From Parastagonospora avenae f. sp. tritici 18332-5 (taxonomy: Eukaryota; Ascomycota; Dothideomycetes; Pleosporales; Phaeosphaeriaceae), in contig JAFJTR010000094.1 in NCBI GenBank assembly GCA_022559985.1, positions 47,586 through 111,585 of the forward strand: a stretch of 64,000 bases of DNA, read 5' to 3'. Position numbers and translations under genes: made by a program. The notes below the pieces were generated by a model. That model saw only the letters and a list, made by a program, of their open reading frames with translations. It made no database searches and was not told the origin of the DNA. Positions 45,147-55,085 of this stretch are shown here, piece after piece. Each line of letters opens with the position of its first letter. The stretch's first letter is position 1.

Positions 45147-45501
45147 CTACTTTTCGACGATTATCGATGCAAACAGCTCGGCCTCATGGTGATACAATGC
45201 CTGAGAGGCGCCACCACATGGTGTTACAACCTTGGCACCACTTGGGCTGAGGAGGGTGTCTTTTGTTCTCGATGGATCTAGGTACTGATGGAGAGTTATA
45301 ACACTACGAGGCGTCGAGCTATGCCTATCGGCAACGCCGTTCTGAGCATCTGATGGACTCACATCGGATGATAGACTGACGATGCAAGACACAGGAAATA
45401 CTACAGGCGAGTCTAGAATGCGACAGTTGTTCTCCCAGTGCGCTGGAAGTAGGTATAAAAGTTGCAGAGTACTCACGGAGTAGAACGCTGACAGCAAGCA
45501 T
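45147..45501 (-). CDS. Putative small secreted protein
   Basis: Inferred exons 45501-45477 and 45412-45147 with a 64-nt intron (donor GTGAGT, acceptor TTCTAG) in phase, giving 96 aa. It begins MLAVSVLLHSPVVFPVSCIV, a hydrophobic signal-like N-terminus, followed by a Ser-rich mature part with two further Cys. It is only 90 bp from, and divergent to, the secreted-protein gene at 45591, and the TATA-like element of that gene falls inside this intron. The call is therefore doubtful. Confidence 0.35.
45454..45460 (+). promoter_or_regulatory. TATA-like element
   Basis: TATAAAA, 131 bases upstream of the ATG at 45591. It would allow a 5' UTR of about 100 bases for the secreted-protein gene. Confidence 0.4.
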
Positions 45502-45590
45502 ACTAAGACCACAGTTGCTCAACCATCAAGACAAACTCATCCTAGCACTCGTCCATATACATTCACGTCAAAACCACACTCTCCATCAAC

Positions 45591-45959
45591 ATGTACATCG
45601 CATATATTCTTGCTTTCATCTCATTCGCTTTTCTCAGCCTTGCTGAGCCTATCCCCGGCGATGGAGTCGACTGCCAAAGAAAGCCCGAGAGATGCGCAAC
45701 GCCAGCCGCCAACAGTCTGAGCACCAAGCAAGTCAGTAGCACGGCCCCACTAATGTCGACCACCACGTACACGACGAGCATTTGTAGCGTCACCGGTTCG
45801 GTGCCCTTCACTACGAAGCCGGCGGTCTGGTACGAGCAAAGCTGTACGCAAATCGTGCACACAACGACTACGACGGACTACAGCTTGCAGTGGGGTTGCG
45901 AGACGAGCACCGTTACGACTGCGTATACGATGGATAGCAACATCGCGGGAAGGTCTTGA
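45591..45959 (+). CDS. Small secreted Thr-rich protein
   Basis: Single exon, 122 aa. MYIAYILAFISFAFLSLAEP is a clear signal peptide with cleavage after SLA. The mature part has five Cys (in VDC, ERC, SIC, QSC, WGC) and long Thr/Ser runs (STTTYTTSICSVTGSVPFTT, HTTTTTDYSLQWGCETSTVT) suited to O-glycosylation. No membrane segment follows. Small, Cys-containing secreted proteins of this kind are often effector or cell-wall candidates in fungi; no specific family is recognised. Confidence 0.65.
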   Translation: MYIAYILAFISFAFLSLAEPIPGDGVDCQRKPERCATPAANSLSTKQVSSTAPLMSTTTYTTSICSVTGSVPFTTKPAVWYEQSCTQIVHTTTTTDYSLQWGCETSTVTTAYTMDSNIAGRS

Positions 45960-47387
45960 GAGGCGCAATTAGGATTCAGAAGGAGCGATGGCATGAATGC
46001 TTCCAGCAAGACATTTGGCCGATTCTGTACATCTTGACGTCTTGCTCTGCCTCGACAGGCATTACCCAGTAGCTAGTAGCTTGAGATTCTCAAACATTGT
46101 TCAACTCGTTTCTGGAACTTACACGAGCTCATCCGTGATATTAAAACGTGTGACATTATCTTCTTGTGTGGAATTAGGCATCCTGCCCGTCTGTGTCCAC
46201 TTAATATGTTCATGTATCCGTTCATTGATTGTCAGTAATACTCTTCACAGCAACAAAGATACTTGGGACGCTTCCAAGAACGGTACGGGGTAAAATCTTC
46301 TCATGGGAGGGCACACAATGCTTTGCTCAAAAGCCGGCATGATGACTTTCTGCCGCGATGGTAATCGCACAAGATGGACCACATGAAAACATAAAGCTCA
46401 CAACAGGGACATTTCCATTGGCCGTGACTGTACCAAGTAAGGTAACAGTTTGGCACTTGTGGTATCGAGTCCACTTTTGCTCTAATGCTCCTTTACTCGC
46501 TCCGTAGCGTCTACGCTATATAAGGAGTGCGGCAGAGTTGCTGTGCTCCGGAGCATTGTCGGGCCGGGGAGTCTCAATTCAGCAATATGCCGTGCGCTGT
46601 GAATGCTTTCGAGGTCGCCGTGCCACACCATTGCACTACGCCTCGCTCTTTACATCTCAATCTCGTCACCCCTCGACGAATTCCTAATATTGGTACGCAC
46701 ACATACACAATTTAGCATTCTTTGGCAGTGCGGATCGCTATCGCTGTCACGGGATCGCAATAGAAGGGCAGCTTACTTGGATTAGAAAAACGACCGAACA
46801 ACTCCCTCCGCCTTACAGGCTCAAGAATGCGCTTTTTGAGAACGGATACTGACATAGGAGCAGCGGTGCTTGACTGCGCGTAATTTTACAATTGCACAAG
46901 GGCCGCTTCGGGTACCGAAATCTAGCACGCATTCTCAAACTCGAACTCGACCGACGGTCATTAAGCAAGGAATACACTGTATGCGCCCGAGGGAGGCCAC
47001 AAACATCAGGACGTGTGGGAAGAGACAGGAGAAAGGCTATGTAGCATCGTCGTGGGGGTAAACAGTAGGAGGAAACCCCGGAAAAAGACGCGTCCCCGAT
47101 GTGGGGTCTCGCGGCCCCTTCCTCGACCTCAACGTTCCTTACATCCACCACCGATCACCATAACGACATCGACAGCCAGAACCTGATCAACCAGTGCTCA
47201 CGTGCGCTATGGATCTTGCCAAAGGAACAAAGTACTGATAATCATGTCTTGCTTTTGCGACGAAGCGCTCAAAGGAGGAGTCGAGTGGCCCCTGCTGTTG
47301 GCGGCCGCACTCGCGACACCCCCGGGCAACCATGATTGACAAGACAGGCCCGCAAGGCGCAACCTCTGGAACAGCGACGTAAAAGGT
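45960..47387. other. Gene-poor stretch
   Basis: About 1.4 kb. A TATATAAG at about 46516 precedes a short open frame (46527-46715) with no motif. A frame at 47099-47335 might be a 5' exon of the next gene, but this is not demonstrable. Confidence 0.35.
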
Positions 47388-48127
47388 GGCATAATCCGGA
47401 AGATACTACTCAATGTCACGGAAAATATCTGGTGGACCGGAGTTGGGCACAATGTCCAACTTTTCAACAATGGTATCAGGAAGGCACCCAACGACTTGCG
47501 CGTCCGGCTACTCAACGAAAATTCATCTCATTCGGAGTGTCGCTATCGCAACAAGTTTCTTTGGCTCTATGCTGTCGGCTAAGACCTGACGCAGAGGCGT
47601 CCGAGAGCATTCGGCCAAGACACGCGACCGCGGTCACGCGACCAAGACAATCTTCGAATCGACAAGGGCCAAGGATGGATCATCGCATTGGCTCAACTCA
47701 GACCCAACTTCAGACATCATGCCACCCATTGTTTATCTGCGGGCACCCGGCCGAGAACCTCCAACTGATCCGAATCGTCGACGGCGTCGCCAACGAAGGC
47801 GAAATCGACTTCACTACCTACGACTGGCTGCACTATTGTAAAGACGGCGATTTGGAGCTGGATTGTCCACTTCTGCGACTTGCGCACAAGGTCACACGTA
47901 TGCCGCAGGGCAACGGCAAGGGTATTCTCACGATAGCTATCGAGAACGCCAAGGCTAAGAACCATTGGAGCGTCATGTTGAGCGAACTGGCCACCTACGT
48001 TGCCCAGGAAGGCCTCATCGTCCCGGAGTTTCGTCTCCTCACCTCCAATGGCACCTTGTCTGTCATTGCCATCATAGATAGGGCAGCGAGAGATGCGTTC
48101 AGAATCACCTACAAAAACCTGACGTAG
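47388..48127 (+). pseudogene. RCVQYA-family-like locus, copy J, modules in two frames
   Basis: Frame starting at 47388 reads IRKILLNVTENIWWTGVGHN, then VQLFNNGIRKAPNDLRVRLL, resembling module I (a FxxNG...VN pattern). A second frame ending at 48127 reads FTTYDWLHYCKDGDLELD, then CPLLRLAHKVTRMPQGNGKG and ILTIAIENAKAKNHWSVML, resembling module II of copies F and G (LFQSLARHVKKHP, LARCVQYA). The two lie in different frames with either an unrecognised intron or a frameshift between (47570-47850). The RCVQ residues themselves are not kept. Distant member or relic; 5' end unknown. Confidence 0.4.
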
Positions 48128-48692
48128 CACCTTGCCTGCACGGCGCGATCGGTTCAACAACGATCCTCCACCCTTGCAGATGCCTAGCGAACTAATTTTG
48201 GAAGAGCTAGAGCACGGCAAAACGCAACAACGGCTTATTTGCCCATGACAACAATGCACATGTCTTGTGTAGATTCCAAGACCTCGAAATGACACTACAT
48301 CCAATTTCACTTTCGTTCCTAGATGTTCCATGACTGCGTGACTACTCACATGTCATTTTACACCATTGTCATCTAGATATTCACATCCATCCCAATATTG
48401 CCCTCCCATGTCACTCGGGATAACACGTGGCGTCATACACCCGCCACCTCGTAGTGCAAGGTCTCGAAGGCACCCAGGTTGTTACATAGGGATCCATTCA
48501 CCATGTGCCGACGCCCTTCTGACGCCCTCCTCGATCACTCGTACCCGTCTTCACCAGCCATCCTCTGCCATTTGACTCTGCATCAGCTTGCAAAAGACCT
48601 TACGATTGATATGTAACAGTGCAGTGACTAATGGCAAGCTACAATATCGAGTGACGCATCGCCATAGTTGTATCCACCCTGCCATACCCTGC
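48128..48692. other. Intergenic
   Basis: About 560 bases, convergent 3' ends. Nothing seen. Confidence 0.4.
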
Positions 48693-49680
48693 CTACCTCC
48701 CATGCCATTCCCCTAGGTATCGCTCCAGCTCAATGCGCCTCCGAATATCCTCCGGCACTTTGTAACTCTCCAACACTTCTGGCGGTTTAGCATCCTCCTG
48801 CGCATCCTCCGAAAGCAGCGGCCCAAACGGATCTTCCAGCGCCCCATTCGCAAATATCGACATGCCAAATGTGCTCTGAACCGGGAATGAGGCACCCTCC
48901 TGAGCACAGCTCTCTTCCAGCACGCAATTAGCAATCGACACTTCATGCCTTCGCCGGAACACCTGGTCGTCAATCCGCGCGCGAGCAATGGTCTGGCCAT
49001 CGTCCCAGGATTGCTTGTCGACAAAGCACTTTCCGAGCTGGTGCTGGTAGTGCCTTGTACGCCGCTCTTAACGCACGCGCTCGATGTGGTGGAACACGCG
49101 GTCGAGGTCCTGGGGTGGGGGGCCTGCTATGGCGGGGCGAGTGATTGGGAGTCGCCATGGAAGTCGGCGGCGAGAAGGTTTGGGCATGCGGACGGAAGAA
49201 GAGAACAATGGTCTTTGGAGCGCACGGTACCCGGCGGGGACCACGATCTTTACTGCCTTCTTGGGCGGAGGAAGCGCGATATTGGCCTGAGGTTCTCCGT
49301 AGAGACGCTTAGGGGCAGGGGCTAGGGCGATGCTGCGTAAGTGGGTTGGCATGTCTGCAGTTTGAAAAGGGAGAAGATGGGACATACTTGGGCAACTCGC
49401 ACTCCGCGATCGCTTGGTCATCATTCTCGAGCCGAATAAGGTGCTTGTGTGCTTCGATGGCAGGTGGTAGGAATTTGATCAAGACGAAGTGTTCATTTAG
49501 ATGATCGAGGACTTCAGTGTGCCGAAACGCGTTGTCTTAGTCGCATATGGGAAATTTCTCGGCTGCAGTGATGATGACGGTGGAACGATACTTATGATCA
49601 GTGGAAGGGAGGGGAGCTTACCTAAGTCGTGAGCAAGCTGTTGGCCGCTTTCACGATCTCGCCAATTCACTCTTCAAGCA
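48693..49680 (-). pseudogene. Unknown conserved-looking gene with two in-frame TAA stops
   Basis: Three exons fit by phase, with introns 49621-49564 (GTAAGC..CTGCAG) and 49387-49333 (GTATGT..ACGCAG). The reading is NWRDRESGQQLAHDLAEKFP, ICD, TAA (49537-49539), DNAFRHTEVLDHLNEHFVLI and onward, then after the second intron IALAPAPKRLYGEPQANIAL. It reaches FHHIERVR, TAA (49068-49070), ERRTRHYQHQLGKCFVDKQS, and ends RRRIELERYLGEWHGR. Both stops sit where CAA (Gln) would fit and are one C-to-T change away. The product would be hydrophilic, about 300 aa, with a proline/arginine-rich middle. I do not recognise a domain. The 5' end lies beyond 49630 and is not resolved. Confidence 0.5.
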
Positions 49681-51598
49681 CACTAGTGCCTTTCTCTCGA
49701 GAACCGAAAGAGACCTCGTGATGAAGCGATACAAAAGATAATGTAGATCGCGCAAGCGGTACTCATGCCATCGAAGAAGGCGCACTGGAACTATCAAAGA
49801 GAACAAAGTCCATTAGCTGAACTATGAACGTGAGATTTGAGGAAGCGAGCGACCACAAGTTAGACTAGATTCCGGTTCAGGGAGCAGTGCTTCACGACCG
49901 AAGATTCGATCTAACATACGTAATGTCCGTCCCTGGGTAATGAGACACCCTGCGTGACGAGAAGACACAGACACTCCCTACCAAAACAAACCCAACCACA
50001 GGTCAGAAGAATATACATTCTCGGAATAGCAGTCTTAAGCTATAAAGTCTATTCTCTCCTAAAGACTTTTAGAAATAGGCTCTGCTTACCGTGCAGTACG
50101 GCAATTTAGTATGAGCATCACGTGACCGCCTCGCTTTGGCTGGCAGTAGGTGCGTCAAAAGCTCATGCATCTTGTTGAAATTCCATCAAATTATAGCTGG
50201 TTATATTATCATTCTATTCCGAGCACTGCGCTTGAGGTTGAGAGGTTGTCGTGCTTCTGTGCTAATTCCAGGTCCACCTGCTAGAAGCGCCTGATAAAGA
50301 GGACCTACATACCTAGCTGAAAGCAGCTTAGCTGTAATCTATCGCGGCTGACGCTAAATCTGTGGCTGTGTGGCTATGTGGTTGTATGGTGCTTTTGCCA
50401 AACGCTCCTTGATGTCTTCTGATCCGGTCTAGTACGCGTTGGCCTGATCGGTCCGCACGAGCAATATGTACAAGCGTGAACCACAATTGCTTTCGTGGTT
50501 GTCTGGCTTTGTTGCAGGGGCTCATGAACACTAATTTTCATATCCACCTTTTGCAAGTACATGGGAAAACGGGTCGATTGTTACTATAGACGGATTAGCC
50601 CAGGAAGTCAGGCACATGTAATTATTGCGACTGGTTGCAGGGCGATTTGTCTCGCCTACGTTGCGGGGACTTACGAACATGAACTTGCGTATCCGACACT
50701 CATTGAACCGCCCACGCATTTATTCTGAAGTGTGCAAACATCTCACAGCATTGCAAGTTATTGCACAAGTGTTGCACAAGTGCAGTCTTACAGACGATTT
50801 CCAGCGTTGGTTATCGTAGTAAGTTGGCCATGGATGCACTGCAAGGGCGGCTGCGCGTGCGCGTCCCTGTGCTCCCTAGCCATATCGAACCGTGCTTAGT
50901 CGCGACCCGCACTATCATGAAGAGAGCGATTCGACGCAATAGGTTGATGAAGACGATGTTGGCGCGTAGTCTTTTGTACAGAAAGCACGTGGGAAAACAG
51001 GGTGGTTGTTGGATCTTGGTGTGCTGCAATGCTTATACAAGTATCCCCCACCAGCCATGAACATCGGCTACAAACATCATCACCCAATCTCTGCACACAC
51101 TTTCACCGCCCAAACTATCATGCGTCATTTTCCATCTTGTTGGTTGCTCTTAGTTTCGTGCCACTGTACGTACGTGGCGAGCACGTGACCACGTGTGTGG
51201 CCCGTGCCGTGGGGTGGGATTCAGTTCGTACGTTAGCTGCAGCCCACCTCCTCTAATCAATCAATCATCTACCTCAACTCGTTGCAACGACTGTTACTTA
51301 ATTCAACCCCACCTTTGCCGTGTTAACGCATCTTGTAAAGTATTTTTACCGCGCACTTCCTGCACTTATTGCGAAAGCTGCATCCAATTATGAGCACGGG
51401 AAGGGCAAAGAAATGCAATTGAGAGTCAATGCGCATTTTCGTAGACAAAATAACCAGATTTAGCCTTTCCTCACTATCATGATGACAGCTATTTTTCTGC
51501 TAAAACTCTTGCATCCCCTTGGTCTCGAATACCCTGAGACATTATTCTCTCCAGGATATACCCATACCGCAAAATGCCAATCGAGAAGAACTTTTTCC
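49681..51598. other. Long gene-poor stretch
   Basis: About 1.9 kb of AT-rich DNA. Many short frames, none with a motif. Two stretches near 50500-50580 and 50640-50700 share scattered similarity (GTTGCAGGG then CTCATGAACA or TTACGAACATGAAC), possibly an old repeat. Not called. Confidence 0.35.
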
Positions 51599-53588
51599 TC
51601 AATCTTCATATTGCGACCAGTATCCTAGTAGTACGTGTAGGGCATTCCTGCCACGTCTGTCGTGACGCAAAGATATCTTGAGTTGTTCCAATGCGATGTC
51701 CATATTCTCCTCTCGCTCTTCGTCTTCCTCCTCTTCAGTCCCTGGCTCATGATCGTGATCGTAATCATCTTGTTCTTCTTCACTCTCTTCCTCTTCTCCG
51801 TCTTCTTCTTCCTCTTCTTCAGAGCGCTCAGAAGTATCGTCACTGCTTGCATGGCCTTCATCTTGATCTAGAAAAGACTCTAACGTGTTTGCACGTCGAA
51901 GTGCGAAATTGGATCGGCCGTGCGTGTCCAGCTGTCTCGATCGTCTCCTGAGCACTGTCCGGCCGCCGGATGAGCTTCTTGCCTTCGAATAATTGGGGTC
52001 CCTCAATTTCTGGCACGGCTCGAGCAAGTCCGCGACTCGCGACGCCAATCCTTCCGATGGATTTCTCGTCCTCACGTGATTTGATGTATTTTCGTCGACT
52101 AATGGACTCCTCGGCTTTGACTGGTTGGCGCCGAACACTGGAACTCTCGCCTTCGATTGGTTGGGCTTCACAGATTGCTTTTCCGATGATCTCTCCGGCT
52201 TGTAACGATTATTTTCCGATTCGAACTCATCAATCGATCGCTTCCACTGATCAATACAACTAGAAAGCCATGGTCGCAAGTGATTCATCGCCCAAAAATG
52301 TAGATTTTCGATAATCACACATAGTTTGATATTGTCCAGAACATTGCGCAGGCTACCTTCCCAGATGCACTGCATGCGCTGCCAAAGTCAGCACATTTTT
52401 TTAGAGCAAAGGCAGAGTTGGGTAGGTCTTACATATCTGTAGCGAGCTTTCTTGATCGCAGTCACGTATGCAATCCAAACTTTGATCCTTGGTCCCACGA
52501 ATGTCATGCACACGACAGGACGGATCTCGCTTAGTATTGGGGATGGTCGGCCACCGGCAGCAGCATTAGCAAAGAGAGTCAAGCAAACGGCTGCTGCATT
52601 GGCAGCCTGGCAGTGGACGTATTCCTCAAAGCTCGTGTTAATCTTCCCATGATGTTTGCATTCAACAACGGCCCAAGGGAAACAAACCCGATCTTTTACA
52701 GACTTTGCGCTGAAGAATCTTTTGCAAGGGCTGGGAGTGAAGCCGAACGGTAGACCCGGGCGTCCGTCTACCATGGTATTATACTTCTCGTAGAGCCTAT
52801 TGAGGCGTGTTATGCCGAAGTTTTCAGTATAGTCATCTCCGTGCAAGGGTCCGCATTCAGCCTCGCCTTGCATATAGGCATGGAAGCTGAGAAATAGATC
52901 CGGTTTTGGTGCTTTCAGCTTGCTCTCTGTCTTTCGACTATATCCCCGGAGAACACTTCTACCAAATTCCCACGTGTGATTGGTATCACTGCCAGATCAT
53001 GTTAATGCATAGCTCCATAGGAAGCATGTGAAGTATTCTTACACTCTGTACCGACCAACAACGTCCGCGGCTGTTCGAGGGAAATCATCGCACTCGGCCT
53101 TGCGGGCGACATCCGTCAGACGTTTAAATACACATTGGACTACCTCAATCCAACGATCTTCGTCTTCTGAACGGATGGAACTTGCCACTCTCTTGATTTC
53201 CGTTGCTAGACCGAAATTGGCATCGCAGCGTGTGATTTTGTATCGACTTTCATAGTCAAATTGCGTCTGATCATGCGCTTGTGAATGTGGTCGTTTCTTA
53301 GGTATCACGACGCGATCTCTTTCTGCTCTAGATACTTGGTCTCTAGTCTCGTCATCCAATTCCCACTGTTTTGATTAGTACATGCCATGAGATATTGTAC
53401 ATGCCCGAACTCACCCAACGCTCGGGAGCAATAATATGCTTGAAGTCGAGCAGGAATCGTGTGAGTATACTAGCTTGGGGGCACTCTTTCAATAGAGCCT
53501 CGGGTATTTTGAGTTTTTCATCATACGCGATACCAGCGGCGCTCAGCGCATCCCGAGTAAGAACGCGAGTAGATTCGTCTTTTGACAT
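51599..53588 (-). CDS. PD-(D/E)XK nuclease-like fungal protein
   Basis: Four exons, 53588-53415, 53365-53043, 52988-52433 and 52378-51599, with three introns of 49-54 nt having consensus ends and consistent phases, giving 610 aa. Start MSKDESTRVLTRDALSAAG. The central domain has the D of KPDLFLSFHAYMQGE and, after a strand, ExK in FPWAVVECKHHGK, the D...ExK spacing of the restriction-endonuclease-like fold seen in a family of fungal proteins. It continues with AANAAAVCLTLFANAAAGGR and an RIKVWIAYV strand. The C-terminal 150 residues are a disordered, Ser/Arg- then Glu/Asp-rich tail (an acidic run near 51700-51830). Family members are abundant in plant-associated ascomycetes, and their role is not established. 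The gene appears intact. Confidence 0.7.
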
Positions 53589-53603
53589 AACTTGTTTGCA
53601 ACA

Positions 53604-53684
53604 TGCCAATGAATGCCGAGAAAGCTAGAAGTGATAGTAAGATATGCCAAAGAATGCTGAGACAGCTAGAAGTGATAGTAATAT
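53604..53684. repeat. About 40-bp tandem duplication upstream of the nuclease-like gene
   Basis: Two adjacent, slightly diverged copies of a unit containing GCTAGAAGTGATAGTAA (first ending near 53642, second near 53682), each preceded by ATGCC(A)AxGAATGC. It lies just upstream of the start at 53588, in the presumed 5' UTR or promoter. Confidence 0.65.
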
Positions 53685-54752
53685 ACAATTGCGATGGAAG
53701 TGAGCATCGCTGCACTATAAACTTTGACTTGTCACTGTGCCGCATTAAGATTAGCAGTCGCTGCAGAACCCCTTGCTCGTAAGCTCTAATTACGTCCTCG
53801 AGCCGAATCTCTTGCTCGCCCGCGGCTATGGCTGCGATGTCACCCAAAAGAAAAGTTTGAAACACGCTGCCTGGTAAGCTTTGTCAACCATAGTAAGGAG
53901 AAGCCAGCCAGGTGGGTTAGTTTTTCTCACACCTGCCTTGGTAAGGAAAACATCGTGCAAGGCGATGCGCCTAGACGCGTCCTGTTACATCTCCGTTATC
54001 AACTTTCAGACCCAACGTCAAACACCAATATCACCTCTACCAATCACCCCTCTAGTATGCATCAGCCGCCTATGCTGCCGGAGGTTGCTGGCGCCAATAG
54101 CGCTGAGTGTTGGTCCCAACAGTCAGCGCTTAGTGTTGGTGGCTGAAAACAGACCCTCCTGATAACGATTTGCGAAACATGAGACGTCGTGAAAGGTGTC
54201 TCGCATCTTGTCACGAGAGGCAACGAGCAGGAACGTCAGAACTTGCGGGGAAGCTTGATTGGTATACTACGTACAGGTCTCAGGTGTAATACAAGACGTT
54301 GTGTGCAGAACAGAGCAAGGTACGGAGGCAGAAAGGAATATAAACAGGGGATGGCTCGAGCGCGGACGCTAAGCCTACGCGGAGATAGTCAGGAGGCGCA
54401 CCGGCGGTTCTGCGGTTGCCAGCGATCGGAGCCTTTTGCAGAGCAGGACTGTGGAGTGCTGCAGAGTATAGTAGCCACCTGTGTAGTGTGGTACCGTCGA
54501 GTATAGTAGTCTGGGGTGTCAGGGTACGTTACCGTGACACATATCGTGTCGACAGCAATGACTGCCAGACGGACGGCTCGCTTATAAACAACATTAGCAG
54601 TTTGATGACATCTAGTTAGCAGGGGCCTCGAGTCTGAACCCTCATATACACGATGCACAAACCTCGCTTTTCTGAGGAGGTAGCTCTTGGACCGTTGCGA
54701 TCATATACAAAGTGCGTCGATCCAGATGTACCGTCTTTCACCACCTAGTTTG
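53685..54752. other. Gene-poor stretch
   Basis: About 1.1 kb. Part of a minus-strand frame up to 53865 (DIAAIAAGEQEIRLEDVIRA) is protein-like but not joined to anything. Otherwise nothing supported. Confidence 0.35.
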
Positions 54753-55085
54753 CTATGGTGACGCCAGCATCGTGAGATAAAATTGAAAAGGTTCTGGATG
54801 ACTTTCTTTCAGCTTGGCTTCAATATACACGAGCTGTGAAGGACCTTCAGCACCCCATTCGTACGAAAGCTCCGCGTATTCGGGAAGATAGTCGATATGG
54901 TATACGTCAAAATCGTAGTTTGTATAGACTTCTTTCTTCTGAAACAACAATAGTGATCGGTCAGTTTAGCGAAGAAGTCGAATGTGAGTCCTGGGATCTG
55001 GGAGCGGTGCGCACTGGAAGGTGTCGTTGCTCTGCAAGATCTGAAAGTCCAGTGGCAAGCTCCGCGCGTCCATGGGTTGGTTCAT
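54753..55085 (-). pseudogene. N-terminal fragment of a HET-domain (heterokaryon incompatibility-like) protein
   Basis: From ATG 55085: MNQPMDARSLPLDFQILQSN, then RTHIRLLR and a TAA. After CTGAC and TTTCAG the reading resumes KKEVYTNYDFDVYHIDYLPE, YAELSYEWGAEGPS, then a stop at 54753. IRLLR followed by YxALSYxWG is the usual start of a HET domain. The interval between the two parts looks like an intron that has lost its GT donor (CGCTAAACTG). Everything downstream of the first HET motif is missing. A relic. Confidence 0.6.

Noticed and set aside
51662..51951. Phe/Leu-rich membrane-protein-like plus-strand frames
   Set aside because: They are the antisense of the acidic Glu/Asp-rich tail of the nuclease-like gene.
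54509..54555. TGTCAGGG...GTGACACA as another LTR end
   Set aside because: Only the terminal TGTCAG is shared with types A and B; no second end or target duplication found.
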